The notes under the pieces are model-generated. The model saw only the letters and a program-made list of their open reading frames with translations. It was not told the DNA's origin and made no database searches. The translations under genes were made by a program, and so were the position numbers. A stretch of DNA of 64,000 nucleotides from JABAAE01 sp905480545. Lineage in GTDB: Bacteria > Planctomycetota > Planctomycetia > Pirellulales > Pirellulaceae. The stretch lies in the NCBI GenBank assembly GCA_943788025.1, contig CALSOR010000004.1, forward strand, positions 558,001 through 622,000. The letters are read 5' to 3'. Shown piece after piece: positions 1 to 9,864 of the stretch. Position 1 is the stretch's first letter. Each line of letters opens with the position of its first letter.

Positions 1-85
1 TGAACTCCCGAAGCAGTCGACGGCCACGCGATCAGGTACCAAATTCCTTTAATTTTCAGAGGCACGAAACGAGAGAAAAAAGAGG

Positions 86-532
86 CTAGACGACAATCGC
101 AAAAGACCTGACGAGCCATTGCCCGATCAACAGACCCAGCATCACCCAAATCAGAATCGTCCAAAATCGACGACCGTGCATTAAATGGCATGGCGAGATC
201 CATGGGGCGCAAACGGAGTAAACCAGAAAAAAAACGGCGCCGAAATATATCGCGAAACCACCAATATTAAATCCCGCCGCGCGATTCCATTGACCGTGTG
301 AAATGCAGACAATACTTCGTGTTAATCCGCAGCCTGGGCAATCGACATCGAAATACCCTCGACTGTAGCATTTTCCGGGTAGACGAACGTCACCCCCGAG
401 CAGATAAACGGATTCGTCATCGTTCGGTTTGACGGACAACAAAAACGGCACTAGCAATCCAACACAAACGAACACGGCACCAATATTGACCGATGTTGCT
501 TTCTTCTCTTGATAAGGATTACCGCCGCTCAC
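86..532 (-). CDS. DUF2752 family membrane protein
   Basis: A 148-residue protein. The motif CPGCGLTRS at about residues 65-73 is the signature of the DUF2752 family of small membrane proteins of unknown function. Hydrophobic segments lie near residues 16-33, 90-110 and 122-145, consistent with an inner-membrane protein. The only plausible start in frame is GTG at 532. It lies 13 bp downstream of the aminotransferase gene on the same strand, so the two are probably co-transcribed. The family assignment rests on the Cys motif plus membrane topology; no biochemical role can be read from the sequence. Confidence 0.85.
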   Translation of the reverse strand: MSGGNPYQEKKATSVNIGAVFVCVGLLVPFLLSVKPNDDESVYLLGGDVRLPGKCYSRGYFDVDCPGCGLTRSIVCISHGQWNRAAGFNIGGFAIYFGAVFFLVYSVCAPWISPCHLMHGRRFWTILIWVMLGLLIGQWLVRSFAIVV

Positions 533-545
533 TGTTTCTCAACCA

Positions 546-1673
546 TTAAGCAAATGAACTTAATGCCTTGTCAAATAGCTCTATCGTTCGATCGACGTTT
601 TGCAATTTTTCCACACCAAACAATCCAATGCGAAAAGATTGAAAATCGGCTGGCTCATCGCATTCCAAGGGTACGCCTGCGGCAATTTGAATACCTGCCT
701 CCGCAAACTTCTTCCCCGATTTAATGTCCGGGTCATCCGTATAACAAACGACAACACCGGGCGACTGAAAGCCGTCAGCGGCGACACTTTTGAACCCATG
801 CTCGGAAAGCAGTCCGCGAACCCGAGTCCCCAAATCGATTTGCTGCAATTTTAGATTAGCCATTCCAATGCGATACATTTCTTTCATGGTATCTCGAAAT
901 TTCACCAGCCCGTCGGTCGGCATCGTTGCATGATAAGCATGACCTCCCGTTAGATACGCCCCCATGATCTGGTGCCATTTTTTCAAATCGCAGGCAAAAC
1001 TACTGCTGCTCGTCTCCTCCAAGCTGCTCACAGCATGGTCACTGAGCATCACCAATCCGGCACATGGTGTACCACTCCAACCCTTTTGAGGAGCGCTAAT
1101 CAAAACATCAACGCCACATTGTTTCATGTCCACCCAAACAGTTCCCGATGCAATGCAATCAAGAACAAACAATCCGCCGTATTGGTGAACAGCTTCGCCA
1201 ATCTTGGTCAAATACTCATCGGCCAGCATCATCCCCGCAGAGGTTTCAACATGCGGAGCAAACACAACGTCCGGTCGCTCAGATTGAATGACCGCAACAA
1301 CCTCATCAATCGCTGACGGAGCAAACGGCGCATGATGATCGTCAGTTTCGCGTTTTGCTTTCAAAACGATTTCGGATTCAGGAATACTCCCCATTTGAAA
1401 GATTTGTGACCAACGGAAACTGAACCAGCCATTGCGAATGACGAGGCATTTTTTGTCCGTTGCAAACTGTCGTGCAACAGCCTCCATCGCAAAGGTTCCG
1501 CTGCCAGGAACGACCACCACCGAAGCAGCATTATAAACGGCTTGAAGCGTCTTCGAGATATCAAGCATGACAGCCCGAAACGACATCGACATGTGATTGA
1601 GAGAGCGATCGGTGTATACAACGGAGTATTCAAGTAATCCGTCAGGGTCGATTTCAGGAAGTAGGCTAGGCAT
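546..1673 (-). CDS. class V aminotransferase, PLP-dependent (serine-pyruvate/alanine-glyoxylate type)
   Basis: A 375-residue fold-type I PLP enzyme. It has the PGSGTFAMEA segment near residue 56 that binds the cofactor phosphate, the Asp of FVLDCIASG near 170, and the Schiff-base lysine in SAPQKGWSG near 197. These features fit the alanine-glyoxylate/serine-pyruvate and 2-aminoethylphosphonate aminotransferase group; the substrate cannot be decided from sequence. The length is normal for the family and the ATG at 1673 is the first in frame. It is the first gene of a probable two-gene unit with the DUF2752 gene 13 bp downstream, with no evident functional link between them. Confidence 0.85.
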   Translation of the reverse strand: MPSLLPEIDPDGLLEYSVVYTDRSLNHMSMSFRAVMLDISKTLQAVYNAASVVVVPGSGTFAMEAVARQFATDKKCLVIRNGWFSFRWSQIFQMGSIPESEIVLKAKRETDDHHAPFAPSAIDEVVAVIQSERPDVVFAPHVETSAGMMLADEYLTKIGEAVHQYGGLFVLDCIASGTVWVDMKQCGVDVLISAPQKGWSGTPCAGLVMLSDHAVSSLEETSSSSFACDLKKWHQIMGAYLTGGHAYHATMPTDGLVKFRDTMKEMYRIGMANLKLQQIDLGTRVRGLLSEHGFKSVAADGFQSPGVVVCYTDDPDIKSGKKFAEAGIQIAAGVPLECDEPADFQSFRIGLFGVEKLQNVDRTIELFDKALSSFA

Positions 1674-1849
1674 CAGATTTATTTTTGGGATTCGTGATTC
1701 ATTCAGTCTTTATTATCGGTAGGTTGATCGGCAGAAAAAGCGGGTACCAGGAAATATCATTCACAATTCCAAAACACATTTTCAATTTCCGCAAAATGAA
1801 ATCAACGCATTCCAACTTTTGCTTTTGAAAAACCCGCGATTTACCAGAC

Positions 1850-1893
1850 AAAAAAACTCGCGGAATAGTGTTGAATCCACTACGCCGCGAGTT
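1850..1893 (-). terminator. Rho-independent terminator of the tricorn protease gene
   Basis: Read on the minus strand, a 9-bp perfect stem (AACTCGCGG pairing with CCGCGAGTT) encloses a second nested 5-bp stem (TAGTG with CACTA) and is followed by seven T residues. It lies about 85 bp after the protease stop codon. The rest of the 302-bp gap (1674-1975) shows no gene that I can support. Confidence 0.9.
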
Positions 1894-1975
1894 CGATGTT
1901 ACTCAGTCAACTTATTCGACGATTTCGGCAATCATTATTGTTGATCGAAGGACATACCTATCACCAAACGTGGGC

Positions 1976-4900
1976 CTATTTGTCTTTAGGATCCAATCCA
2001 AAATCACTGCGATCAGGGTATGCAGGACGCTTTGGCGCTTTGTAGGGGTTGGTTTCCAATTCGTTAAGCATGTGCTTAATCGCTTCCTCCAGTTGCGGAT
2101 CCGCACCATTGATCATCTTTGCTGGATCATCAACGACTTTGATATCCGGATCAACGCCGTGCCCTTCAATTCCCCAGGTCCCGTCCTTCTCGTAGTAGGC
2201 AAACGACGGCATTGTCACACTGGTTCCATCGATCAATCTAGGGCCTCCGGAGATACCAACCAGTCCACCCCACGTCCTCATGCCAATAAGCTTTCCTAAC
2301 TTATTTTGCTTGAATAACGCGGGAAACATGTCACCACCAGATCCGGCCATTCCATTGATCAACATGCACTTAGGACCTTGGTGCGAATCTGGCGGCCAAG
2401 TCCAATCAACCCCGTCTCGTTTCGCCCAATAATTAGTCACAGGACGATTGAGAAGTTCGATAAAGCGGGTCGGTATTTGGCCGCCACCATTCCAGCGATC
2501 ATCAATAATCAATGCTTCTTTACCCAGTTGGGCATACAACTGGCGAACAAGATCGTTTTGCCCGGGTTGCCCTGTGTTGACGACATAGATATACCCAACC
2601 TTCCCATCGGTCTTTTCAGCGACTTGTTTGCGATTGGCTTCGATCCAGGCACGGAATCGCAAGTTACTGTCGCTGCGAATCGGTTTGATTGCAATTCGCT
2701 TATCGTCATCATCAAGTTTCGGATCGTCACTGACGGTAATCGAAATCGTTTTTCCCGAAGTCCCAACGAGCATTTCGTATGGATTTTGCTTCGATGTTAG
2801 CGGTATACCATCAATCGCAAGAAGATATTGACCAGCTTTCACGCCTGCATTGGCAAGTGGATTCCGCGCGTCCACGTCCCAAACTCCACCTTCGTATAAC
2901 TCGGCGATTTTGTACGCGTCGCCATCGATCTCAAATCGACAAGCCAATGAGGCAGCTTTACTGTCCGGACCTGACGGACCGCCACCCCGATAATAAGCAT
3001 GTCCAACATTCAATTCCGATATCATCTCACCGATCAAAAAACCAACATCGGAGCGTGAAACACAATCGTCAAGCATGACTGAATACTGCTTCCAAACCCC
3101 CTCCCAGTCGACACCATGCATGGTCGGATCGTAAAAGAAATCACGCTCAAGCCTCCACGCTTCTCGAAGCACCTGACGCCACTCTTCTCGTCGTTTGATG
3201 ATCATGGTCATCCCGGCAGTCGAGACTTTTTTGTCGAGTTTTTGCCCAGCGGCGGCATCAATGACGTTGATATTGCCACCGCGTGTCATCACCATCAACT
3301 TCTTACCATCCGATGAAACTGTAAAACTCGATGCCCCTTCGACAACCGTTTTCGCTTCTTTCTTTTCAGCACTAATGTCAAAGATTTTAATCGATGGCTG
3401 CGATCCACTCCCCCGCGGCGGACGCGAGGAAAAAAGCAAATGGCCCTTGTCATTAACGGCCAAGTTTCCAAAACTACCATTCCCTACTGGTAGCTGAAAG
3501 GATCGTTTTTCGATTCCGTCAAAGTCAATTTTGACTGGCTTGACCTCGTCTTTCTTTTTGTCCGATTCCTTTTTGGTTTCGGACTTTTCAACCTTTGGTT
3601 CCTTTGCCTCAGATTTTTTTTTATCTTTGACCTCGTCAGCTTTGTCTTCTTTTTCTTCACCTTTGTCGTCAGATTCCTTTTCCCAAGTTTCTTCATCGAT
3701 TTTGGCGAGCATTGGGTGAGCGACATCTGCTCGAAGCGGCATCGCCATCAGGACATCCGTACCGGCGTAGATAAACGTCGTTCCAAGGTCTTCGTATTTT
3801 GGAGAGCCAAAATACCGATTACTGTGAAAGAACAGGTAGTCACCCTTGGTGCCAAAAACAGGACCGTTGTCATTAAAGTAATCTGCTGTCAATTGTTTTC
3901 GAGTCCCATCGGCAACATGATAAACCCAAATGCTGCTGATCCCACCCCGGTCATCTGAAGCTCGTGAGTAGCAAATCCATTCTGAATTATGCGACCAGCT
4001 CGGTTGAATCCGAGCTGCCGTCGGATCGGTATCAACCAATTTGGATTCTTTTAATGCGACGTTTAAAACGAACAACTTTCCTGTCTTGTCTGCGAAAGTG
4101 ATATACCTCGAGTCGGGTGACCAGCTCGAAAGGTAACGATAACAATCGCCATCACTCGTCAACTTCGTTGTCTCACCACGACCATCAGACTGCGTCACAT
4201 AAATCTCATATTCACCCGATTCATCGGAAAGATAAGCAATCCAACGGCCATCCGGACTCCAAATCGGATCACGTTCGGCCACACCGCTGGTTCTTGTCAA
4301 GTTCCGAGGGCTACCGTTTTTCACCGGAAGCGACCAAACATCACCTCGAGCTTCCATCACAACCCGTTTTCCACTTGCAGAAATATCGCCGGATGAAATA
4401 AAGTCCGCAGCATCGACTAGATCGTCACGTAACGTCGGGCGATCACCGGGAATGGTGATCGCAACCGCCCGCTGCTTTTTCGTTTTTAGATCAACAACGT
4501 ACAACTCCGGGCCGTTGGTCAGAACAATTTCTCCGTCACCTTTCGCCCCGGGTCCAATTGACGGCCATTTACAGTCGTTGTACGCAAAATTAGTGATCTG
4601 CTCGCGTTCCCCCGACTTGGTGTGATAAGCCCAAATATTTGTGCGATGCTCTTTGCCCGCGTCTGACAAATAGTAAACCGTTTGCTTATGCCACATCGGC
4701 AAACTATCGGTGCCTTCGAAATCGGTGATCTGCTTGGAAGTCTTGTCCTCGAAATTAAAAAGCCAAATATCTGAGGCCATCCCACCACGGTATCGCTTCC
4801 AGGTTCGAGTGTCACGAGAGTGCGGCGTGTAGGCCAACCACTTGTTGTCCGGACTGACCGCACCGTTGGTTCCGTAGGGAACAGGAAGTTGCTGGGGAAG

Positions 4901-5368
4901 TGGTTTTGTGTCTGAAATTGTGAACAGTTGCGAAACCCGGCCCAAGCCCGAAAAGCCATTGGTCGAATAAAGCAATTTTTTTCCGTCGGGAGTCCAGTCG
5001 CAAAGCGTTTCCGCACTGGAATGAAATGTTTTCCTTTGAGCAACGCCACCTTGCAGAGATATCGTATAAAGGTCCGTCCCGCCGTCGTAGTTTCCTGAAA
5101 ATGCAATGGTCTGCCCGTCCGGGCTGAATCTGGGAAAACGTTCAATCCCATCAGGACTTGCCAGAGGCGTCGCCATTCCGCCTTCGCGATCGACGACCCA
5201 AAGATCATTGGCGTAAGAGAAAACGATATTCTCCTGGCTTATATCAGGATATCGCATCATCCCGCCGGACGGACTGGTTTGAGCATCTAACGAGGTCGTG
5301 GATAGCATCATCGCAAACAATAATGCTGAGGCAGCAAAACTGCGTTGGAAAATCAAAATGTTTTTCAT
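1976..5368 (-). CDS. tricorn protease-like secreted S41 peptidase
   Basis: A 1130-residue protein with the domain order of archaeal tricorn: a long TolB/WD-like beta-propeller region (repeated FSPDGQ, WTPDGK and WSPDGR motifs), a C1 helical region, a PDZ domain (AGVKAGQYLLAIDG) and an S41 catalytic domain with the nucleophile serine in MAGSGGDMF at about residue 1009. Tricorn proteases degrade peptides; a signal peptide (MKNILIFQRSF...) puts this one in the periplasm or outside. A Lys/Glu-rich linker of about 55 residues separates the propeller from the C-terminal half. The frame extends upstream to 5560 through a 13-bp repeat, but the signal peptide fixes the start at 5368. A strong terminator follows the gene. 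Confidence 0.9.
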   Translation of the reverse strand: MKNILIFQRSFAASALLFAMMLSTTSLDAQTSPSGGMMRYPDISQENIVFSYANDLWVVDREGGMATPLASPDGIERFPRFSPDGQTIAFSGNYDGGTDLYTISLQGGVAQRKTFHSSAETLCDWTPDGKKLLYSTNGFSGLGRVSQLFTISDTKPLPQQLPVPYGTNGAVSPDNKWLAYTPHSRDTRTWKRYRGGMASDIWLFNFEDKTSKQITDFEGTDSLPMWHKQTVYYLSDAGKEHRTNIWAYHTKSGEREQITNFAYNDCKWPSIGPGAKGDGEIVLTNGPELYVVDLKTKKQRAVAITIPGDRPTLRDDLVDAADFISSGDISASGKRVVMEARGDVWSLPVKNGSPRNLTRTSGVAERDPIWSPDGRWIAYLSDESGEYEIYVTQSDGRGETTKLTSDGDCYRYLSSWSPDSRYITFADKTGKLFVLNVALKESKLVDTDPTAARIQPSWSHNSEWICYSRASDDRGGISSIWVYHVADGTRKQLTADYFNDNGPVFGTKGDYLFFHSNRYFGSPKYEDLGTTFIYAGTDVLMAMPLRADVAHPMLAKIDEETWEKESDDKGEEKEDKADEVKDKKKSEAKEPKVEKSETKKESDKKKDEVKPVKIDFDGIEKRSFQLPVGNGSFGNLAVNDKGHLLFSSRPPRGSGSQPSIKIFDISAEKKEAKTVVEGASSFTVSSDGKKLMVMTRGGNINVIDAAAGQKLDKKVSTAGMTMIIKRREEWRQVLREAWRLERDFFYDPTMHGVDWEGVWKQYSVMLDDCVSRSDVGFLIGEMISELNVGHAYYRGGGPSGPDSKAASLACRFEIDGDAYKIAELYEGGVWDVDARNPLANAGVKAGQYLLAIDGIPLTSKQNPYEMLVGTSGKTISITVSDDPKLDDDDKRIAIKPIRSDSNLRFRAWIEANRKQVAEKTDGKVGYIYVVNTGQPGQNDLVRQLYAQLGKEALIIDDRWNGGGQIPTRFIELLNRPVTNYWAKRDGVDWTWPPDSHQGPKCMLINGMAGSGGDMFPALFKQNKLGKLIGMRTWGGLVGISGGPRLIDGTSVTMPSFAYYEKDGTWGIEGHGVDPDIKVVDDPAKMINGADPQLEEAIKHMLNELETNPYKAPKRPAYPDRSDFGLDPKDK

Positions 5369-5464
5369 TTTTGGTTCTTGCTGGATGGGATCATATGGAA
5401 ACAAAATTTGTGAGCGAAACCGAACAGTGTTATCATAACTGGCCGAACCCTTGCCGAGGAAAAA

Positions 5465-5540
5465 CTCTTTGTTGATTCTCTTTGTTGATTCTCTTTGTTG
5501 ATTCTCTTTGTTGATTCTCTTTGTTGATTCTCTTTGTTGA
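5465..5540. repeat. 13-bp tandem repeat upstream of the tricorn gene
   Basis: About 5.8 head-to-tail copies of CTCTTTGTTGATT without any change. It lies about 100 bp before the protease start, in the 377-bp divergent gap (5369-5745) that must hold promoters for both the protease and the VOC gene. It extends the protease reading frame by chance because a 13-bp unit with no stops reads through. No clear sigma-70 promoter could be picked out in the rest of the gap. Confidence 0.95.
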
Positions 5541-5745
5541 AACGACGACATCAAACTCACTGAGAATGAGTTGCGAACCGCAACCCGAATTCATCACCCA
5601 AAAAAGTCATCGGATGAATTATGTTCCGCAACAAGTCCTTTTTCTTGCTTGATTTTCGTTCATAACGCGAATTCAAGTAAATAACTTTTTGGCATTTTCC
5701 CGGCGATTCGCCAACATCCTCAATCCCAGAATAAGGAATTGAAAA

Positions 5746-6117
5746 ATGGAACTCGGAGCGTTTTCAGTAAGCCTAGCGGTAAAAGATCTTCAGGCCTCAA
5801 AAGCATTTTATGAAAAACTCGGATTTACAGTTTTTCATGGTGACGAATCTCAAAACTGGCTCATCATGTCACATGGCGATCACAAAGTCGGACTCTTTCA
5901 TGGCATGTTCGAATCCAATATTCTGACATTCAACCCAGGCTGGAATCAGAATGCTGAGGCAACAGAGGATTTCACGGATATCCGTGAAATCCAAAAACAT
6001 CTCAAAAGAAATGGCATCGGTATCTTAACCGAGGTGGATGAGAGCACGTCCGGACCGGCGAGCTTGGCCGTCGTCGATCCAGATGGAAACACGATCCTGA
6101 TTGATCAACACGTATGA
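5746..6117 (+). CDS. VOC/glyoxalase superfamily protein
   Basis: A 123-residue single-domain vicinal oxygen chelate protein. The two beta-alpha-beta-beta-beta halves start at FSVSLAVKDLQASKAFYEKL and at the region near residue 80, and the C-terminal PDGNTILIDQH is the typical metal-site end of the fold. Family members include lactoylglutathione lyases, dioxygenases and antibiotic-binding proteins, and the substrate is not deducible. An AAGGA Shine-Dalgarno sequence lies about 9 bases before the ATG. The gene stands alone and is followed by a terminator. Confidence 0.85.
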   Translation: MELGAFSVSLAVKDLQASKAFYEKLGFTVFHGDESQNWLIMSHGDHKVGLFHGMFESNILTFNPGWNQNAEATEDFTDIREIQKHLKRNGIGILTEVDESTSGPASLAVVDPDGNTILIDQHV

Positions 6118-6172
6118 TGTCCGCGATCAGAAAACCGGAGCGGACATGAGTCATCCTGCAATCAAAACGAAA

Positions 6173-6216
6173 ACACATCGACCAGCCAAGTTTGATCGAT
6201 GTGTCCATCTTTTTTT
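6173..6216 (+). terminator. terminator after the VOC gene
   Basis: A 9-bp perfect stem, ACACATCGA with TCGATGTGT, with a 14-base loop, is followed after three bases by a run of T. It sits 55 bp beyond the VOC stop codon and between two convergent genes. Confidence 0.75.
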
Positions 6217-6252
6217 CGCCTCTAAAAACTGATATTGCGCAAGTAGCGATTC

Positions 6253-6921
6253 TCACTTCTTTTTTAGTTCGACTTGCTCTCCACGCAACACAAAGTCATT
6301 CCAGGCTGTCGTATCATCAAAGGAGCCGACGCCAACCTGGCCCCATTTGAAATTCTTGTCGTTTGCCGTCATCACGGGTTCTTTCATATCATCGTAAAAA
6401 ATCTCGATGCTTCCGCTTTTGACATCTCGTTTGATTCGGATGTTGTGCCACTTATCATCCCAGTTGGTTCCCTCCGTCGTCTTGGTCGAAATTTTTGTCC
6501 GAGCCGAGTTGTTGACAATGAAAATTTGGTTTGCGTGTGGATCTGCTTTTTTGCCCAGATGGACGTAGTAGAACTGCCCCGGGTTTTGATAGCCAAAAAA
6601 CAGGCAGGCATCACGATGATTATAATCCTTGTGAGTGCTTAGAACCTTCACATCAATTTGAAACGAACCCACCGAAACATCTTTAACCAACGAAATGTTG
6701 TAGGGGCTTCGATGCGGAGGACTGTAATTGCTTTTCTTCTTAAATTGACTGTAAACCGCATCTGACGTGATCGACTTATCGATTTTCCAAGCCGATCCAT
6801 CTGTGGGCTTCCAATCGGCGGCCCCTTTTTCAAAATCAGTCTGATAAACAATTGGCAATTCGTCCGCGAAACATTCGGAGCAAAACGCCAACGCCGCGAA
6901 CAATACTAGGTTCAATTTCAT
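6253..6921 (-). CDS. secreted jelly-roll (LamG/DUF1080-like) protein
   Basis: A 222-residue protein with a clear signal peptide (MKLNLVLFAALAFCSECFAD). The remainder looks like a concanavalin-type jelly roll: strands such as GSFQIDVKVLS, YYVHLGKKAD, KWHNIRIKRD and WGQVGVGSFDDTTAWNDF follow the order seen in DUF1080/LamG domains that bind carbohydrates in planctomycetes. No catalytic residues can be named. It lies 38 bp downstream of the TPR-redoxin gene on the same strand, so co-transcription is likely. The carbohydrate-binding role is inference. Confidence 0.75.
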   Translation of the reverse strand: MKLNLVLFAALAFCSECFADELPIVYQTDFEKGAADWKPTDGSAWKIDKSITSDAVYSQFKKKSNYSPPHRSPYNISLVKDVSVGSFQIDVKVLSTHKDYNHRDACLFFGYQNPGQFYYVHLGKKADPHANQIFIVNNSARTKISTKTTEGTNWDDKWHNIRIKRDVKSGSIEIFYDDMKEPVMTANDKNFKWGQVGVGSFDDTTAWNDFVLRGEQVELKKK

Positions 6922-6959
6922 ACATCTTTCCTGTCGACTTGTTTGAACGTTCGGGCAAG

Positions 6960-9623
6960 TTACTCTTCAGAGCCGGTTGCCGGTTTGATTTTTTCCGCAG
7001 TGTCAACGACCGAACCATTCATCGTTTCGGTGGATGCGAGTCGCCCCGTATTCTTTTGAGCAACTAACCGCTGCGATTCCTTCAGCAAAAACTTATGGTC
7101 CATAAACGGCTCGAAGCCGATGTCTTGCCATCGAATCAGTCCGTCGCCGTCGATGAGAAAAGTTCCATGAAGTGGCTGCTTTTCGAAATCGTCATAGGCA
7201 CGAAACTTTTTGAAGACATCCAATTCAGAATTGGAAACGAGTGGAATCGGCATTTTATCGCCGTAGTCCGCCAACGATTGACGGAGCTTTGTTTGATCGT
7301 CGGTGCTGATTGCAACGATATCAAATCCGGCCAATTCGAAATTCTCTTTTTCTGGGGCAAATGCCTGCAGCTGCTCGGCACAATGCAGACAGGAAGCACC
7401 GAGATAAAAAATCAAAATCACGGGTCGCCCTTTGTAGTCGCTCAATTGAAAGTTTCCACCGTCTGATTTGGTCAGCTGAAAATTGGGTGCCGGCGACGGA
7501 CTCCAATGGATCGGTCCAAGGTCATCGAGTGATGGCCTGACGCCCGTGTCATCAGCCACAACCAGTTCCTTCCGCCAATCGCCTTCATAACCACATTTTT
7601 TTGCCAACCCGGACAATCGTGTGAAGAGCCCGGATGTCATATCGATAGAACTTGAAATCTTGCGAAGTTCTTCAAACGCTTTCTTGGCTTCGTCTGTTTT
7701 TCCAGCAAGGTCTAATAAATAAGCATATCGACTGTGAGGAATGACTTCGTTTTTGCGTTTATCAATACTTTTCTTAATTTCGGCCAATGCCTTGTCTTTG
7801 TCTTCGGCCTTTTCGGCTTTTAAAAACTTCAATTCAGCCAGCAAAGTTTCATCTTCGCCACCTGCCTTTTTCAACTTATCATATGCGGTCTTGTAGTCTT
7901 TTGCCGTTATTGCTTTGTAACCTTCGATTGCATTGACAACGGTTTCATACGTTCCGTATTTTGCTTTGTGCTTTTTGACCGCTCCATTTTTTGCTTTCTC
8001 TAAAGCCGACTTTAAAGCCTTCGCTTTTTCTTCTTCCGATTTTTCTTTCGATTTCACATCCTTCGACCATTTCTCTTCAAAGTCCTTAGCCGCCTTTTCC
8101 TCAGCGTCTTTGATTGAAACTGCCTCTTTTGCTTTTTCGTCGTCAATGATCTTTTGCACTGACGCCAAGTGTTCACCTGCTTTTTCTGTGTCGCCGTTCA
8201 TAAAAAGTGCAATGCCAAGAGCACGAAGCCGATTACGCTGCTCCTTTTCGACACTGGTTGCTTCCAAATAAACAGAATTGCAGAGCTCGATTGTTTGGTC
8301 CCAAACACCAAATTTGTTGAGGACTTGAAAAAGTCGTTCGCGGCCATATCGATTTGAACCGCGTTTCTCCAAGCTGTTGTACTTTGGATGACGAGGTAGC
8401 TCACTCATGTTCTTCGACAGGTCGATTGCCTTTTGAACTGCCCCGATAAAAACAAGATTTCGAATCATCCATTCGTTATTGTGGGCAAAGTTGCCGATTT
8501 CGTCCGGCATGACTCGATCCCTCATCATGTGAGCATGGTCGACCCGAGCCGATGCCTCCTGCTGCCAAACAGCATCCTCGTAGCGTTTGAGCCGTGAATA
8601 AATGTGTCCCGGCATATGCCACATGTGAGCGATGCTTGGCGATGTTTGACCGCATGTCGCGGCTGATCGCAAAGCCATTTCGGGTTTCTTCAAGTCCCAT
8701 AAATGAATTCGAAAATGGTGGGTTGGATGCATTGGCTCCGCTTTGAAGATTTCCTCCATCAAACCGTTCGCTGCCAGATAACTGATAATCGGTATACCTT
8801 GGCTTCGGTTGTTATAGAGCTGCAACGCGAGAAATGCTTTCGCTTCGATATCATTCGGAAATTCTAACGCGATCGACTCGAGCGCTTTGGTGTAATTTTC
8901 CGCACGTTTCTTTTTTGCGTCTCGATCCGCGGTACGCTTTTTACGCTCAGCATCTTTCTTTTTTTTCTCTGCTTCTTTTTTTTCTTTTTCCGAAAGTTTC
9001 TTTTCAGAATTTTTGTCGTCAGATTTTTTGTCGTCCTTTTTCTCCGCCTTCGGGATGTAAGCGTTCAACGCGTCAATATATTTCTGTTCGCGTTTCGAAA
9101 CTTTACTTTTTCGCTTTACCGCTTCATCCATAAAGCCTCGGGATCGTTTTGCATTACGCTTGGTTGCAAGTGCGGCTCCCCAATACGCCATGGCGCAATC
9201 TGGATCCAAAGCAGCGGCGTGACGAAATGATCGTTCAGCTTCAAGATCCCAAAATCCGTGAAGTTGACCGATTCCCTGCTCGATAAACTTTTGGACTTCA
9301 TCATGAGACGTAGTCACCTCAAACTTAACGGGACCAGTGCCGCCCATTAAATAAGCTTTTTGTCGCGGGCCTTCGTTAAATGCATCGCCGTGATAAGAAT
9401 GGCCAGCCAGGATTTCTTTTAAAGGATCCTCATCTGACTTGACTTCCGATTCGGTATTAGCCGACTCTTTTTCAGAATCGGCTTGCTTGTTATCCGACGC
9501 ATTGGAATCGTCGGCCTTTTTTTGCTTCTGTTTATTTTGTTCTTGCGAACTCGCGATTGAACAGAAAATCAAGGAAGCTGCGAGCAGGAAACAAACAGTG
9601 GGAATTAGGCGGGATTTTTTCAT
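6960..9623 (-). CDS. secreted TPR protein with C-terminal thioredoxin-like (redoxin) domain
   Basis: An 887-residue protein. A signal peptide (about residues 1-26) is followed by a low-complexity Lys/Glu/Ser stretch, a TPR-rich region with helices such as SFRHAAALDPDCAMAYWGAA, and a very charged Lys/Glu segment (about residues 200-240). The last 180 residues form an AhpC/TSA-type redoxin domain with GRPVILIFYLGASCLHC, where the CLHC pair near residue 747 is the redox motif. A periplasmic thiol-disulfide role is plausible; the TPR part may bind partners. It is the upstream gene of a probable pair with the jelly-roll gene. Confidence 0.85.
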   Translation of the reverse strand: MKKSRLIPTVCFLLAASLIFCSIASSQEQNKQKQKKADDSNASDNKQADSEKESANTESEVKSDEDPLKEILAGHSYHGDAFNEGPRQKAYLMGGTGPVKFEVTTSHDEVQKFIEQGIGQLHGFWDLEAERSFRHAAALDPDCAMAYWGAALATKRNAKRSRGFMDEAVKRKSKVSKREQKYIDALNAYIPKAEKKDDKKSDDKNSEKKLSEKEKKEAEKKKKDAERKKRTADRDAKKKRAENYTKALESIALEFPNDIEAKAFLALQLYNNRSQGIPIISYLAANGLMEEIFKAEPMHPTHHFRIHLWDLKKPEMALRSAATCGQTSPSIAHMWHMPGHIYSRLKRYEDAVWQQEASARVDHAHMMRDRVMPDEIGNFAHNNEWMIRNLVFIGAVQKAIDLSKNMSELPRHPKYNSLEKRGSNRYGRERLFQVLNKFGVWDQTIELCNSVYLEATSVEKEQRNRLRALGIALFMNGDTEKAGEHLASVQKIIDDEKAKEAVSIKDAEEKAAKDFEEKWSKDVKSKEKSEEEKAKALKSALEKAKNGAVKKHKAKYGTYETVVNAIEGYKAITAKDYKTAYDKLKKAGGEDETLLAELKFLKAEKAEDKDKALAEIKKSIDKRKNEVIPHSRYAYLLDLAGKTDEAKKAFEELRKISSSIDMTSGLFTRLSGLAKKCGYEGDWRKELVVADDTGVRPSLDDLGPIHWSPSPAPNFQLTKSDGGNFQLSDYKGRPVILIFYLGASCLHCAEQLQAFAPEKENFELAGFDIVAISTDDQTKLRQSLADYGDKMPIPLVSNSELDVFKKFRAYDDFEKQPLHGTFLIDGDGLIRWQDIGFEPFMDHKFLLKESQRLVAQKNTGRLASTETMNGSVVDTAEKIKPATGSEE

Positions 9624-9864
9624 GGTTTGACAGCAGTAAAAAGGTGACCAGTCTCTATTGAAACACGAATTTTAACCATTCGAAAGTAGAATGTTCTGAT
9701 GAAACTGCAGATCCGTCGAATTTTCCAGGCACTAAATCAAAGAAACGGATCGTTTTTCGTTACAATTGCCACTAATTGCGTACTATTCTTTCCGGAACAT
9801 CGCGAATATTCGCATTCCTTGAACTTCGCGCTTCCCAATTCACGTCTTGTCGAATCCCCAAATC

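Noticed and set aside
4519..5208. 229-codon minus-strand frame within the tricorn gene
   Set aside because: Out-of-frame shadow of the beta-propeller region.
5369..5560. N-terminal extension of the tricorn protein through the 13-bp repeat
   Set aside because: It would add a repetitive tail before a perfect signal peptide; the repeat lacks stops only because of its composition.
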